A stretch of 64,000 nt of DNA from Mactra quadrangularis (GCA_025267735.1 CM046298.1:31037264-31101263); one strand, 5' to 3'. Counted from the first letter of the stretch, positions 1 through 10,937 are shown. A program made the numbers and translations. Notes: a model not told the origin generated them from the letters alone.

Positions 1-131
1 ATAAAATGGGGAAGTTTCCGGCCTTGTTGAAAGGGTAGGTGAGTACTGGTTATAGACAAGGGTCCAGAAAGCTAGGTTAGGTGCACTCGACGCCGTAAAA
101 CGACCTTAATTGTGTTGACACAGCGTTAAAC
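1..131 (+). repeat. Interspersed repeat, copy 1 (inverted partner at 11,960-12,088)
   Basis: These bases reappear in reverse complement at 11,960-12,088 with only scattered differences. Shared stretches include GAAGTTTCCGGCCTTGT, GGTGAGTACTGGTTATAGAC and GCACTCGACGCCGTAAAACG. A much more diverged third copy lies near 1,289-1,350. No coding frame or tRNA-like box is visible. The copy starts at the window edge, so its left limit is unknown. It is a dispersed repeat of unknown class, possibly a SINE or a short DNA-element end. Confidence 0.8.
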
Positions 132-310
132 CCAGTAAAAATATAATGGACTCGTCCACGGTCCACAGGCTAAATTCGAAGACTGTAGTAAATTGATGCT
201 TACCCGTGCAGCGCTTTCTCGAGAAAATCGCAGGGATATGTCATATGACCTTTTTTTGATATTCAAGTAAACTGTATAATGATGGTGTTGTAAAGGTGCC
301 ATCAGGGTAA

Positions 311-365
311 GGGATTCAATGTTTCTCAGTTGAGAAACATTGAATGTTGAGAAACATTGAATCCC
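311..365. repeat. Perfect hairpin with a repeated arm
   Basis: GGGATTCAATGTTTCTCA (311-328) is answered by TGAGAAACATTGAAT (330-344) and again by TTGAGAAACATTGAATCCC (347-365). One left arm can therefore pair with either of two right arms. The outer pairing is perfect over about 18 bp. It may be a tiny foldback element or a recent palindromic duplication. No flanking target duplication is evident. Confidence 0.8.
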
Positions 366-470
366 GCTTAGTAGTTGGTAAACAGCTAAATTAAGAGATT
401 TAGCTTTTCCAGGAGGAGTGAGTAGGTTGACTGACCGCCATTATATGACCTATACAATGTGTTGCTACAG

Positions 471-500
471 CAACAAACAAAGTAACAAACAAACAAACAA
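471..500 (+). repeat. (ACAA)n-like simple repeat
   Basis: CAACAAACAAAG is followed by AACAAACAAACAAACAA. It is an imperfect tetranucleotide run just upstream of a tRNA-like segment, and could be a SINE/LINE tail or plain microsatellite. Confidence 0.7.
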
Positions 501-529
501 TTCGCAATTTAACTTTTATTTTAAGCAAC

Positions 530-590
530 CGGATTGGTCAGCCTGGAGAGCAATCGCCTTGTGAGGAGTCTTTTGTTCGAGTCCCAATAA
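530..590 (+). repeat. tRNA-like SINE fragment
   Basis: TGGTCAGCCTGGAG (535-548) resembles a polymerase III A box, and TTGTTCGAGTCCC (573-585) resembles a B box. The spacing is close to that of a tRNA gene. The acceptor stem and cloverleaf are not convincing, so this reads as a tRNA-derived SINE head, not a functional tRNA. Confidence 0.5.
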
Positions 591-1096
591 GGCTGCATAT
601 GTAAGCACCCTGTAACATATGGCGACCAACGTAAGACGGCAACTAAATCACTTACAGACGGTGTTTATTATCTCTATAAGGTCCTTATGTTATCGACACT
701 CTACCGGTTTATTACACCACACGCGGTCGATTATGTTGAACTCTAAAATTGATGTTGAAAGGGAACTAACTCAATCACGATATTCTTACTCCCCAAAAAG
801 GGAGTGTACTACCAATTTTACGAAATATTCTCCATATGCTTGATCTGTTAAGAAACGATTGATTGAATAATTGCTCCATAAACGATCTTGGATTCTGATA
901 TTGAAGATAAATTTCTACTTCATTAGAAAGTATGCTACGATACTTACTTGTTTACATTAATGCAGTCTATAATAGTTATGCACGTGCACTTTGACCTCGC
1001 GTATGTAGATAATTGGTTTCGAACCACTTTTTAACAACAGCCTTCGGTAACGCAAGGTTAAAAATCATTTTAATTGAGTTATTTCATCAAGTTGAG

Positions 1097-1168
1097 CATT
1101 GGTCGAGTGGTGTGGACACTCGACTGGAATGTCGGAGGTCGTTGGTTAGAGTCAAGTTCGAGTAACAA
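1097..1168 (+). repeat. tRNA-like (Leu/Ser-type) degenerate fragment
   Basis: TTGGTCGAGTGGT (A-box-like, near 1,099-1,111) and AAGTTCGAG (B-box-like, 1,154-1,162) are separated by a long variable segment, as in leucine or serine tRNAs. No clean acceptor stem forms. It is probably an old tRNA-derived repeat. Confidence 0.4.
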
Positions 1169-1288
1169 TAAGTTTTATTTTGGCCAATAATCATATTAAG
1201 TCGAAGTTCCTCGTAAAATGTAGATATACATATGTATGTACATATGTATATAGAGCTTCTCTGCATTGAATAAGGGAAGATGGATCCT

Positions 1289-1350
1289 GTCTATTGACAA
1301 AATGTCCAGCAAAACATGGTTAGGTGTGCTGACCGCTGTAAAATGACTAT
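1289..1350 (+). repeat. Diverged third copy of the 1-131 repeat
   Basis: TCTATTGACAAAATGTCCAG, then ATGGTTAGGTGTGCTGACCG and CTGTAAAATGAC, line up in order with the middle of the 1-131 repeat (GTTATAGACAAGGGTCCAG, GCTAGGTTAGGTGCACTCGA, CCGTAAAACGAC). Similarity is clear but weak, so this copy is older than the inverted pair. Confidence 0.55.
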
Positions 1351-2135
1351 ATTTTGGAATGATAGTTAACCAAATAAATAAATTAATAGAGAGAGATAAA
1401 TAAAGATATATCTATAGATAACCTAATGCAATACCGGAATAATTAATTGTAAAGCGAACGTTACAAGGGTTCAATAATTAGGAAAGTCGCAGTAGAAAGA
1501 AATTCAAGAGGAAGTTTTCGCTCAGTCTTAATTAGATGATAAGACGCGCTGTCATTGTAAACATATATTGTGCATCTCATTACATATTAATAACCTCCCT
1601 TTTGTATAAAGACAGAATGACTATATAATGAATTACCTCCCTTAATTGTACAAGTTATTTATGTTAACAGGGCAGAGTTAATAAGATTGTGTTTTTAAAA
1701 TTATTACTTATCAAGTAAGAGTACAGGTCGTATTCTAGGTCATGCGTGTTATTGTACTTTTAACAATGAACTTGCTAACTGAATAGGTGAAAAAGCTGAT
1801 GCATGAACAGCGTTTTACGGATTAAAACATACAACTTTGACATTTAAAATTTATTTTAAATACCGTACATGCACATTTCAAATTTTGTACAGTGGTATGT
1901 TTATAAAATAAGAGTCAAATAACTAAGCTATAAAACTGAAAAAAATATTTCACCCCTAAAATTCGGTGTGTTTATATACGCAATGTTTACGTGGACGACC
2001 TGTACATCTGCACGGAACATATGACGTTAAATACATGTTTGTTGAATTATCTTACAATGAAATATAAAACTAGACTGTGACTATGTATGTTTCATGTAAA
2101 TATATCTTTATTTTTTTTGTTTACTGTTAAGCTTC
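1351..2135. other. AT-rich stretch, no gene seen
   Basis: No reading frame of note, no RNA gene and no clear repeat. One instance of the dispersed GTATGTTTCA-type motif lies at 2,081-2,096. Confidence 0.6.
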
Positions 2136-2263
2136 ATTCAACAATCAGTGGTGCATACATTAATGATGCTGATTTAAATATTCACTACAGTACTTCTGTA
2201 CTAATGATTGATCGATTATATATTAATTAGCGGAGTTAATGTATGCGCCACTGTCAGTTGAAT
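2136..2263. mobile_element. Small TIR (MITE-like) element, ~128 bp
   Basis: The left end reads ATTCAACAATCAGTGGTGCA and the right end, in reverse complement, ATTCAACTGACAGTGGCGCA. Both continue into TACATTAA. The imperfect inverted ends are about 28 bp and the interior has no coding capacity. No flanking target-site duplication was confirmed. A degenerate relative lies at 3,420-3,545. Confidence 0.6.
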
Positions 2264-2784
2264 AAATTTTAACAAGAGTTTATACTAATATGTTTTTGTT
2301 CGATGAAGAAACATGTTCTTACAACTTTGATTAATCACCATCGAGTCGCATTCTGACCCCTTAAGTAATGAGCTAACAGAATTAAGATTATAGCTCAAGG
2401 AAACAACGAGGTACCGAGTTGGCTTTCCAATGATTTCCAGTCTAACATTGTTACCAATCGACCACACAAGCTAACGGTGTAAGTTCTCATTGTATTCTGA
2501 CATGCTTTACAGTGAAATGCTTGTTCTCTTCATAGAATAATACGTTTTTTTTCTTTTACGCTTTATAGTGTCATTCGATGAAAATACGGCTAAGATTTAA
2601 ATTTTACTTATATAATACAGCTTCGAACTCATTGGAAAACATTGGCCTAAGTTTTTACAATTTTATATTGACCAACCTAATCTTTCAGAGATCGACACAA
2701 TTGTAGTTTACTTGTTGTTTATTGTCCTGATTATTTATTGTCAAACTGTAACAGGTACGACATCATCTTGTTTTATTGTGACCT

Positions 2785-2915
2785 GCTAAAAACCCATGGT
2801 CAGGAGACAGATTCGAACCTTTGACCTCGAGGGTAGTAAGCGGACACTCTTTCAGTGGCCATAAAATCTAGCTTGAATGCAAGGGATTGCAAGTGCCATA
2901 GTCTATCTTTGCTAC
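2785..2915 (-). repeat. tRNA-like SINE copy A
   Basis: On the minus strand it contains GGTTCGAATCT, a good B box, preceded by an A-box-like GGCCACTGAAAGAGTG. It begins after CAAGCTAG and ends in CCATGGGTTTTTAG. A second copy in the same orientation begins 240 bp downstream at 3,027, and the flanking sequence (TGCAAG…GCTACAT) is shared too. Confidence 0.6.
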
Positions 2916-3026
2916 ATGCACCCTCTCCTTAATTCTTGGAGCTTGATTGTCTGTGGGACTATATCTAAGGGTGCAATTACAGAATTGCAGGAGAGTTATT
3001 TACGTTGGACACCAAATGTAACTTGA

Positions 3027-3156
3027 TTAAAACCCATGGGCCGAACTGAGATTCGAATCCACGATTCTAGAGTCGTAGCATGACACTCTATCAAGGGATC
3101 ATGCAAGCTAGTTTTAAGGCAAGGCAAAAACAAGGCAGTACTAATGTCTGCTACAT
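3027..3156 (-). repeat. tRNA-like SINE copy B
   Basis: On the minus strand it contains GGATTCGAATCTC (B-box-like), with GATCCCTTGATAGAGTGTC upstream and CCCATGGGTTTTAA at the end, parallel to copy A. The two copies sit in tandem with a ~240-bp period and are clearly diverged from each other. Confidence 0.6.
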
Positions 3157-3419
3157 TACGTTTATTAATTATATCGTTTACTAAATTTACTACATCATAT
3201 CATCTGGGACAATCGACAGACTTATAGCTTTGACCACAAACTACATCTTACTCAATCGGAATATCTCTAACTTTAGAGTGAAAAACGAACACCTAGCATG
3301 CCATTGACAATGAATAAAACACTATGCAGCAATTCATGAATTAAAAGAAAAATAATCTACAATACTTTTATAACATTTTTTTTCGAATTTGATTGCTTTC
3401 GACTAATAAATCAATATTA

Positions 3420-3545
3420 AAGGGATGGACACGCCGGCTATTTAAATATGTACTTATAACAGTATTCCTGTACTCACTTTCAATGCATACAACCAAGTCT
3501 TTAAATCAGCGGTGTTAATATTTGCGCCACTGACAGTTGAATAAA
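3420..3545. repeat. Degenerate relative of the 2,136-2,263 element
   Basis: TTGCGCCACTGACAGTTGAA near 3,522-3,541 matches the right end of the 2,136-2,263 element (TGCGCCACTGTCAGTTGAAT). The preceding ATTTAAATATGTACTTATAA and CAGTATTCCTGTACT follow its interior loosely. The left end has decayed. Confidence 0.45.
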
Positions 3546-3624
3546 ATTTATAAACAATTGTATATTACAGGTGCAATAGATTGTTACGCGTGTTTTGACG
3601 TATCTGATATAGCCAGCTGCAATA

Positions 3625-4690
3625 CCACATAGACCTTGAGCCAGTATATGACATTGCTCCCCCCAGGGGGAATTTTCAAGGGTATGATTTTCTTAACCCC
3701 TATGGTGGTAGGCATTCACTGATGAAAGTTTGCAAAGTTCTGTTGGGGCTTTACAGAGTTATGGGACTTTGAAATATCACCCATTCTCATTTTCTGGTCA
3801 AATCCATAACAGACCTTGAGCCAGTATATACCCACACGGGGAATTTTCAAGGGTATGATTTTCTTTACCAATGTAGTGGTAGGCATTCACTGATTAAAAT
3901 TTACAAAGATCTGTTGGGGCTTTACAGAGTTATGGGACTTTGAAATATCGCCCATTCTCATTTTCCAGTCAAATTCATCATATCTTTGAGCCAGTATATA
4001 ACATTGCTCCCCACATGGGGAATTTTCAAGGATATGATTTTCTTTACCAATGTAGTGGTAGGCATTCACTGATAAAAGTTATCAAAGTTCTGTTGGGGCA
4101 ATACAGAGTTATAGGACTTTGAATTATCGCTCATTCTCATTTTCCAGTCAAATCCATGATAGACCATGAGCCAGTATATGACATTGCTCCCCACATGGAA
4201 AATTTTTAAGGTTATGATTTTCTTAACCCATATAATGTTAGGCACTCACTGATTTAAGTTTACAAAGTTGTGTTGGGGCTTTTTAGAGTTATGGGACTTT
4301 GAAATATTGCCCATTCTCATTTTCTGGTCAAATCTTTCATAGACCTTGAGCCAGTATATACCATTGCTCCCCACATGGTGAATTTTCAAATGTATGATTT
4401 ACTTAACCCATTTAGTGGTAGGCATTCATTGATAAAAGTTTACAAAGTTCTGTTTAGGCCTTACAGAGTTATGTGACTTTGAAAAATCGCTCATTCGCAT
4501 TTTCCGGTAAAACCATAAGTGCTTTTAAAGCCAGTATATGACATCGATCCTCCTGGAAGTAATTATCTATGGTATGATTATTAAACCCGCATGGTAGTTG
4601 CAATTCACTTATAAAAGTTTGCAAAGTTTTGTAGGGGCTTTACAGAGTTCTGGGACTTTGAACTTCATGGCCCCTATGGCCATTTTCTAT
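3625..4690 (+). repeat. Tandem array of ~180-bp units, six copies
   Basis: The anchor GAGCCAGTATA, or its variant, starts at 3,638, 3,818, 3,988, 4,168, 4,348 and 4,528, giving spacings of 180, 170, 180, 180 and 180 bp. Each unit also carries TTGCTCCCC, GAATTTTCAAGG, GTAGGCATTCACTGAT and ACAGAGTTATGGGACTTTG. The last unit is the most diverged. The two 60-codon frames here, one on each strand, are repeat-derived and not genes. A single inverted piece of the same unit lies at 10,725-10,779. Confidence 0.9.
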
Positions 4691-4699
4691 GCCAAAATG

Positions 4700-7112
4700 T
4701 TCTTATTACTGTCCTCCGGTATTCTATTTCGACGCATCTTAATTATGAAGCCATTTTGTTTTTGACAACGATTTGGATTTTGGGTTACCCTGTACCGTTA
4801 TTCCTGTGCATTTCCGATAGTAAGCAGTGTGGTGATTTCTTAACACCAATATGTGAGGGGGCAGGGATTTTGAGGGACTCTTTTCATACCTCTTTTCAAC
4901 ACAGAAAGTGGTGCTTTTTCCTATTACGTTATTAGTTTAGTTTTGAACATGCCATTTTTTCTAAAACAATAGATATAACAGACAGATTGGCGTCCTTTAT
5001 TTCTCGCTATTTCAAGAGAGTCACTTGACAGGTAGAATACTTTCGTTTTGGCAAGACTAAAAATAGAAACAAATCAAATGCATCGTTTCTCAGTTCTCTT
5101 ATGTCAGCCATATAGGAAATCTCCGCTTTACATATTTTCATTTCTTGATTTTAATGATAACTTTCAGTTATTAATAAAAGTTTTACAAGATGGTCAAACG
5201 AATAAAGTATTTACAGGAAGGGTCATTTGTTAGTCAATCTAAATAAATTTTACACATATATGAATAAATCACCTATTTTCTATGGTAACGTATGTTTCTA
5301 TACGGAACTAACTAATAAAACTTTATTTTTTTCGTCTGTATTTGTATGTTTGTCTATGATTTAAGCACTTTAGGAAGGCAAAGGGTTGATACTGGAAACA
5401 CATATACCACAAAATGATAAATTCAGAACGCCCCTTCGCTCAAATATGACTTAAATTTTAAATCAACTTAAGGAAAATTACAGAAATACATCTATAAACC
5501 TTGAAACAATGACTTTCAAACTTGGAAAAATCGAAAGAAACTTAAGTACCATAGCCGTGAACAGTCAAAATCAATGAATACATTTAAAAAGTTTATATAC
5601 TTAACTCACCGAAAAGTTCATAATTATGAGTGCCTAAAGAAAGAAATAGGTAGTAACGTATATTACAACTACACTGTTTTAACTATCACATCCCAATTTT
5701 ATCTTAACCCCCAGTACAACAGTTTAAATAATTTAATGGTAGCACAATGTATTTTCTATGTACTATGTCATATTTAAATACTGTTAATTAGATTATTAAG
5801 GATTGCCTTCAAAATTAAGGGAAACATGTTAAAATTAAGAGTTTAAAAGGTTACAAATTAGTCTCAGAAAAGCATAACAGATCAATTGTGTTCAAAGTTC
5901 ATGTAGTAATTCATTTTGAAGTAAAAATCAAAACGCTCTCCTAGATATTCCATTAGGTACTGGCACACTTATTTCATATAAAAAGTCATTTGTAACCCAA
6001 AATTACATCGCAAGGGTTTGCCATTGGATAAGAGATTTGCGTTGTTGCATGAACGATGTGTCTGCTTCCTTATCATTATCAATTTGTTGTACCATGCTTA
6101 TGTACCATGTTCCCTTAAATATTTCTGCAACAAAATCTTCCGCGATGTATTATAGTTCTTCTACGACAAAAATAAATTCCGACATAAATTGTGCTGTTTT
6201 TGTTGTAAGGAATTACAACAACCTGTGGTTACATGTGTTTATAGAAGTCCAACTACATTATTTCGCTGCTGTTAAATTCAACAGACATTTTGTGTTCCTT
6301 TACACTCAAAGGCATGGTATAAGAGAAACATTCAGAACTTAAACGTTTCAAGTTTCCAAAAAAGCGAAACATTTGTGAAACAAGCAAACAAACAAGCATC
6401 AACTATGATGCTTTTCATATGAAACATACCTTACCAAACGTAACGTATGTTTCAATTCATAAAACCATGTTTTATTGAAAAAGAAGCAAACAAAGGACGC
6501 TTTGGTTACATTTGAGATTTGGTTACATCTAGTAAGAATTGAAGTAACAAATGAATTGCGAAAATATCGATTTGAGTATTGCTATGAAGGATTCTATGCT
6601 TATATTGCATGCAATGGTTAAACAATCTTCATAGTTTAATTCATCAAAGCCTTTGAGGTGCATACAGTTTCATGTTTTTTAGTCTGGTTGAAGATGTCAT
6701 ATATTTTTCAATGAGATAATAACGACTTTATGCATTGTGGATAACATTTTTGGTGTAAACCAATTTTCAATATGTCACCGTTTAACCCTTCTCCGCATTG
6801 AAAGATCGGTATATCATTTTAACGGTAACGTATGTTACATCACGTATGTTACATTTGATACTTCAGACAGCATTATCTCTAGACGATCCTTAGGAATGGC
6901 AAAAGTAGTAATTATAAAATGAAGATTTCATTAGAGAGACTAATTAGTAAACGCGAATTCAACTAAGATATTTAACATTAGTTGAAAACCATGGTCACGT
7001 ATGTTTCATGTTTAAATGTCTACCCGAAAATTTTGCTAAAATGTGAAATATAATGAAATGTCATTGAATATCTAATGACGATCGTTTTTATTTCATATAT
7101 ATTCATATCTTC
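4700..7112. other. AT-rich interval without a gene; holds a dispersed ~15-bp motif
   Basis: No convincing coding region. Open frames up to 101 codons (6,037-6,342) show no recognisable domain. The motif GTAACGTATGTTWCA or close variants occurs at 5,284-5,298, 6,440-6,453, 6,824-6,839, 6,840-6,854 and 6,993-7,009. An inverted instance at 6,421-6,429 can pair with the 6,440 copy. Confidence 0.6.
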
Positions 7113-9592
7113 CAGCATTAGCCACTGTTTCTCAGTTTGTAAAAGACTTCAATCAATTTATTGAAGATTTAATTCCTAACTACTCTAACCTGTTAATTAT
7201 CAATTTACATCTTGAAGATAGATCCACGGCTTTGTCTGAATTTCTTAATTGTATCCATTCCTTTGGTTTAGAACAGCATGTAAATTTTAAAACACATATT
7301 GGTTGTAACATGTTAGATCTTGTACTTACTGAAGCAGTAAATGGTATCCATGTTAAGAAATGTAGTCAGGGACCTTTTTTATCAGATCATTGTGTAGTTA
7401 AGGTACTAATAAATGTTGAAAAAGAAAATATTGTGAGCAAATCTGTAAAATTCCGCAATCTTAAAAAAATCAACCATGAAAATTTTGCTTCTGATTTGAA
7501 AGACATTACTATTGAGTGTGAAGATGTTGACTCTTATGTAAATATTTTGGAGTCAAAGCTTCTAACTACTCTTGACAAACATGCTCCATTAGTAGAAAAA
7601 AATAAAATTCAAAGAACACCAAAACCATGGTTTACTGATAATCTCGTCTTACTTAAAAGTTCAATGAGAAAACAAGAAAGATTATGGAGAAAATATGGAA
7701 AGCCTGAACAATTAGAAGCTTTCAAGGTTATGCGCAACCGTTATCATAATGAATTAAATGAAGAAAAGGTCAAATCACTTAGTCAAAAAGTTCTTGATGC
7801 TAAAGGTGATACAAAACAATTGTATAAATTTGTTGCCGAAATGACTAGAGTAAGATCTGAGAATCCAATGCCGAAAGGCGATTCTGATCACTCCATAGCT
7901 GAAAATTTTGCTGATTATTTCTTAAATAAAATTTCAAAAATTAGGGAATCCTTGTCTCAATTTCCAACTTATTCACCGCAACAAAAGGATGTACCTAGTC
8001 TTGATCATCTTGATAATTTTACAATAGAAGAGGTCAGAGAACTTATAAGTGACTTGAATACCAAATCGTCTGAGTTAGACATATTGCCAACAAAAGTGCT
8101 AAAATGTTATCTAAAAGAATTATTACCTCTAATTACTCATTTAATAAATATATCATTGAAACGTGGTGTATTCCCTTCCAAGTGGAAAGAGGCAATTGTT
8201 AAGCCTCTTCTTAAGAAGGTGGGTCTGGATCTGGAATATGCTAATTATAGACCAGTTAGCAATTTGTCCTTCTTATCTAAGGTGATAGAAAAGGCTGCCT
8301 TAAATAGATTGAATACTCATGTTGATAAAAATAATCTTCTTCCAAAAAATCAGTCTGCATATAGACGTTTTCACTCATGTGAGTCAGCCCTCCTTAGACT
8401 GGTTAATGATCTACTGTGTGGTATGGAGAAATAAGAAGTAACTGCATTAATAGCTATTGATCTGAGTGCTGCATTTGACACTGTTGATCATGATATTTTA
8501 TTAGAAGTACTTAATAATCAATATGGACTACAGAATAGTTCACTCCGCTGGATTGATTCATATCTTCGCCCACGGGCATGTCGAGTCAACGTCAATACTA
8601 GTTCATCATCTGCACGTTCATTAGATTGCAGTGTTCCACAAGGTAGTAGGTCCGTGGCTATATCTAACTTACGCAGGGACCTTATTTGATGTCATACCAT
8701 CTGATATATCAGTGCATGGTTTTGCTGATGACCACACTGCTAATAAAAGATTCTGTCCTAATAATCAGAATGAAGAAGGAAATGCCATTTCTGATCTTGA
8801 AGATTGTGCTCTAGCTATAAATTCGTGGATGAATGAAAATAAATTAAAAATGAACAACTCAAAGACGGAGTTTATAATGTTTGGAAGCAGAGCACTGTTG
8901 AAAAAATGCTTAACCCAGTCAATCAATATTGCTGGTGAAACTGTAAAATCTGTGAAGATAATTCGCTATTTAGGGGCCTTTCTTGGTGAAAACTTAAGCT
9001 TTAAAGATCACATCAAAACAAAAAGTAGAACTGCTATGTTCAACTATTTACGTATCAAAAGTATTAGAAAATATTTGGACAAAGAAGCAACAGAAACACT
9101 AGTCCTATCTTTGGTCATGTCCCACATTGATTACTGTAATGTAATCTTGTATGGAATCCCAAAATGTGATCTTAACAAATTGCAGCGAATTCAAAACATG
9201 TGTGCCAAACTGGTATTAAGGCTAAAAAAATCAGACAGTTCAAAGGATGCTTTGTACTCACTGCACTGGTTACCAGTCAAAGCAAGAATCAACTTTAAAA
9301 TATGTACTTTCATGTACAACTGTTTTTCTGGAACTGCACCTGCATACCTGACTGGAATTCTTCAAAAGCCTGTACAAAACAGATCTGGTCTTAGATCTGC
9401 AAAATCCAAAGACCTCAATTATTTGATACCAATAAATAAGAAAAAAAAACATTCAGTGACAGAAGCTTTAGTACAGTTGGTCCCATGCTATGGAATAAGC
9501 TACCAGATGATATCAAATTATCACCTACTTTGGATGTATTCAAAAAACGATTGAAAACTCATTATTTCTCTACTTTCTATGATTTATTCTAA
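7113..9592 (+). pseudogene. LINE ORF2 remnant: endonuclease C-terminus, reverse transcriptase, C-terminal region
   Basis: The protein would nick target DNA and copy the element RNA. In order: an endonuclease tail with LSDH near 7,376-7,387, the RT fingers motif NYRPVSNLSFLSKVIEKA (about 8,237-8,290), the first catalytic-aspartate motif DLSAAFDTVDH (about 8,460-8,492), VPQGS (8,633-8,647), FADD in place of the commoner YADD (near 8,721-8,732), and a C-terminal LHWLPVKARI block near 9,260. It is broken. A TAA at 8,432-8,434 lies inside the RT domain, a frameshift falls between VPQGS and GPWLYL (about 8,648-8,655), and two extra A residues in the run at 9,441-9,449 shift the frame relative to copy 2. 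Upstream, LLII runs straight into NLHLED where the family has GDFN, suggesting a small in-frame loss of an endonuclease motif. The stop at 9,590-9,592 matches that of copy 2. Non-functional. Confidence 0.88.
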
Positions 9593-9747
9593 AACTGACA
9601 TGGCTTGCTAATGCCTCATCTTACAATTACGGTAAACATACTAAGTGATTGAGTGAGTGCAATGTGACATGGGAATGAGGATTGCCTCGCTCTCGGTCAT
9701 TTAATACCTTGTTTGATATGACTGCAATGACAACCTTAATAAATTGT

Positions 9748-9911
9748 CCCTTTAAAGGTGATGTTTCGACACCTTTGGGGATGTATTAAGGGCCCTTTAA
9801 AGGTGATGTTTCGACACCTTTGGGGAATTGTCTGGTTAACAGTGGCATTATGTTACACTGTTCAGGACATGTCCGGTTAACAGTAGCATTATGTTATACT
9901 GTTCAGGACAC
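9748..9911 (+). repeat. Duplicated stem-loop modules in the LINE 3' untranslated region
   Basis: A 34-bp module with arms AAAGGTG and CACCTTT around ATGTTTCGA occurs at 9,748-9,781 and 9,793-9,826. A second ~40-bp module (GGTTAACAGTRGCATTATGT, then ACTGTTCAGGACA) follows at 9,830-9,869 and again at 9,870-9,911. Copy 2 keeps both stem-loop modules but only one of the second module. In some LINE families a 3' stem-loop is recognised by the reverse transcriptase; that role here is inference. Confidence 0.75.
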
Positions 9912-10184
9912 CAATTTTCAATGTAATATAAAAAGAAATAAATAAGAAATTAGTGATAAAAAATGTAAACTTAGTTGGAATCATGAACTGTGAAGGATGT
10001 ATGTCCAAAAATATGAATTATAAAGGCTTTTTATTTATTTGTGTTATTGTATATACATATGTTTTTATGGTGGAGGGTTTTTACTTACATGTATTTATTA
10101 TTATTTTCGTTATAACATTTTTGTACAACGCCATTGAATATGTAACATAGAAATAGGCGTTTAATCAAATGAAAAAGTTTAAGT

Positions 10185-10724
10185 TTATATCTGATCTTAT
10201 GTTTTAAAATATTTTACAAGTATGATATCTTTTCCAATTTGAAAAAAAAATGGATTTTCTATGGTTATGTATGTTTCAACACTCTTGGCGACAAAGTTTA
10301 AGAGCTGTGTGTAAGTTAATATTTCTGAGGAACAAGATAAAAATCGTATTCTTACATACAACAACATTGTATACCTTAAAAAGCAAGTGTATTATGACTA
10401 CTTTAAGTGGCTTTGTTTCATAGTCTGCGCGGAAAGGCACAGTAACGTATGTTACATTTTAAGGTACTTATGAGCTCAGTATCAACAGCAATTTCCTTTA
10501 TAAAACACAAAAGACACTTTTTCTTTTTATTTGACAAACAATATCAAGAGAACTTGGTGTTGCAAACATGATTTAATGGTTTTTGCAAAAATAAATCGAT
10601 AAAAATGGAACAAAAATTGCTATTTACCTATACAATTAAAAGTTGATTTTCTCAGCAATGCCCCACTGGAAACTTGCCAACTTTGTACTGTTGTACTCAG
10701 GACAGATAGGGGAATAAAAAATTA
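10185..10724. other. AT-rich interval, no gene seen
   Basis: Flank of LINE copy 1. Two further instances of the dispersed motif lie at 10,261-10,279 and 10,442-10,456, suggesting that this stretch and 4,700-7,112 were one region before the LINE inserted. Confidence 0.5.
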
Positions 10725-10779
10725 TGGGTCTTGAAAATTCCCCCGAGGGGGGAGCAAAAGTGTATCTGGCTCACGGCCT
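10725..10779 (-). repeat. Inverted partial unit of the 180-bp tandem repeat
   Basis: Read on the minus strand it gives GGCCGTGAGCCAGATACAC, TTGCTCCCCCCTCGGGGGAA and TTTTCAAGACCC. This follows the 3,638-3,690 unit (CTTGAGCCAGTATATGACAT, TGCTCCCCCCAGGGGGAATT, TTCAAGGG). Confidence 0.65.
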
Positions 10780-10855
10780 AACAGTCCCGTGCCGAGATTT
10801 CCAGGTATTCTACGTAATTTATGAGACAAATGATTAAAGTTGGTCCCGAGATTAT

Positions 10856-10937
10856 GAATGTCACGTGATTTAAGTATGTCACGTTATTTCAGAATGTCAC
10901 GTTATTTATGAATGTCATGCGATTTAAAATGTCATAG
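10856..10937 (+). repeat. 18-bp minisatellite, about 4.5 copies
   Basis: Successive units are GAATGTCACGTGATTTAA, GTATGTCACGTTATTTCA, GAATGTCACGTTATTTAT and GAATGTCATGCGATTTAA, then a partial AATGTCATAGG. The period is exactly 18 bp. Confidence 0.85.

Larger units (their letters stand above)
7113..10184 (+). mobile_element. CR1/L2-like LINE, 5'-truncated copy 1
   Basis: A ~3.07-kb non-LTR retrotransposon remnant. It begins inside the endonuclease region, runs through the reverse transcriptase and C-terminal region, and ends with a ~590-bp 3' untranslated region. The last ~970 bp match copy 2 (17,207-18,172) to the same end, after GAAATAGGCGTTTAATCAAA and TGAAAAAGTTTAAGTT, which fixes the 3' boundary. 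Motifs and the wording of the RT and C-terminal regions (AFDTVDH; LHWLPVKARINFK) are typical of the CR1/L2 group; the clade is inferred by eye. The 5' boundary near 7,113 is approximate. Confidence 0.88.

Noticed and set aside
6037..6342. 101-codon plus-strand frame
   Set aside because: It lies in AT-rich DNA with no recognisable domain. Composition and length are compatible with chance.
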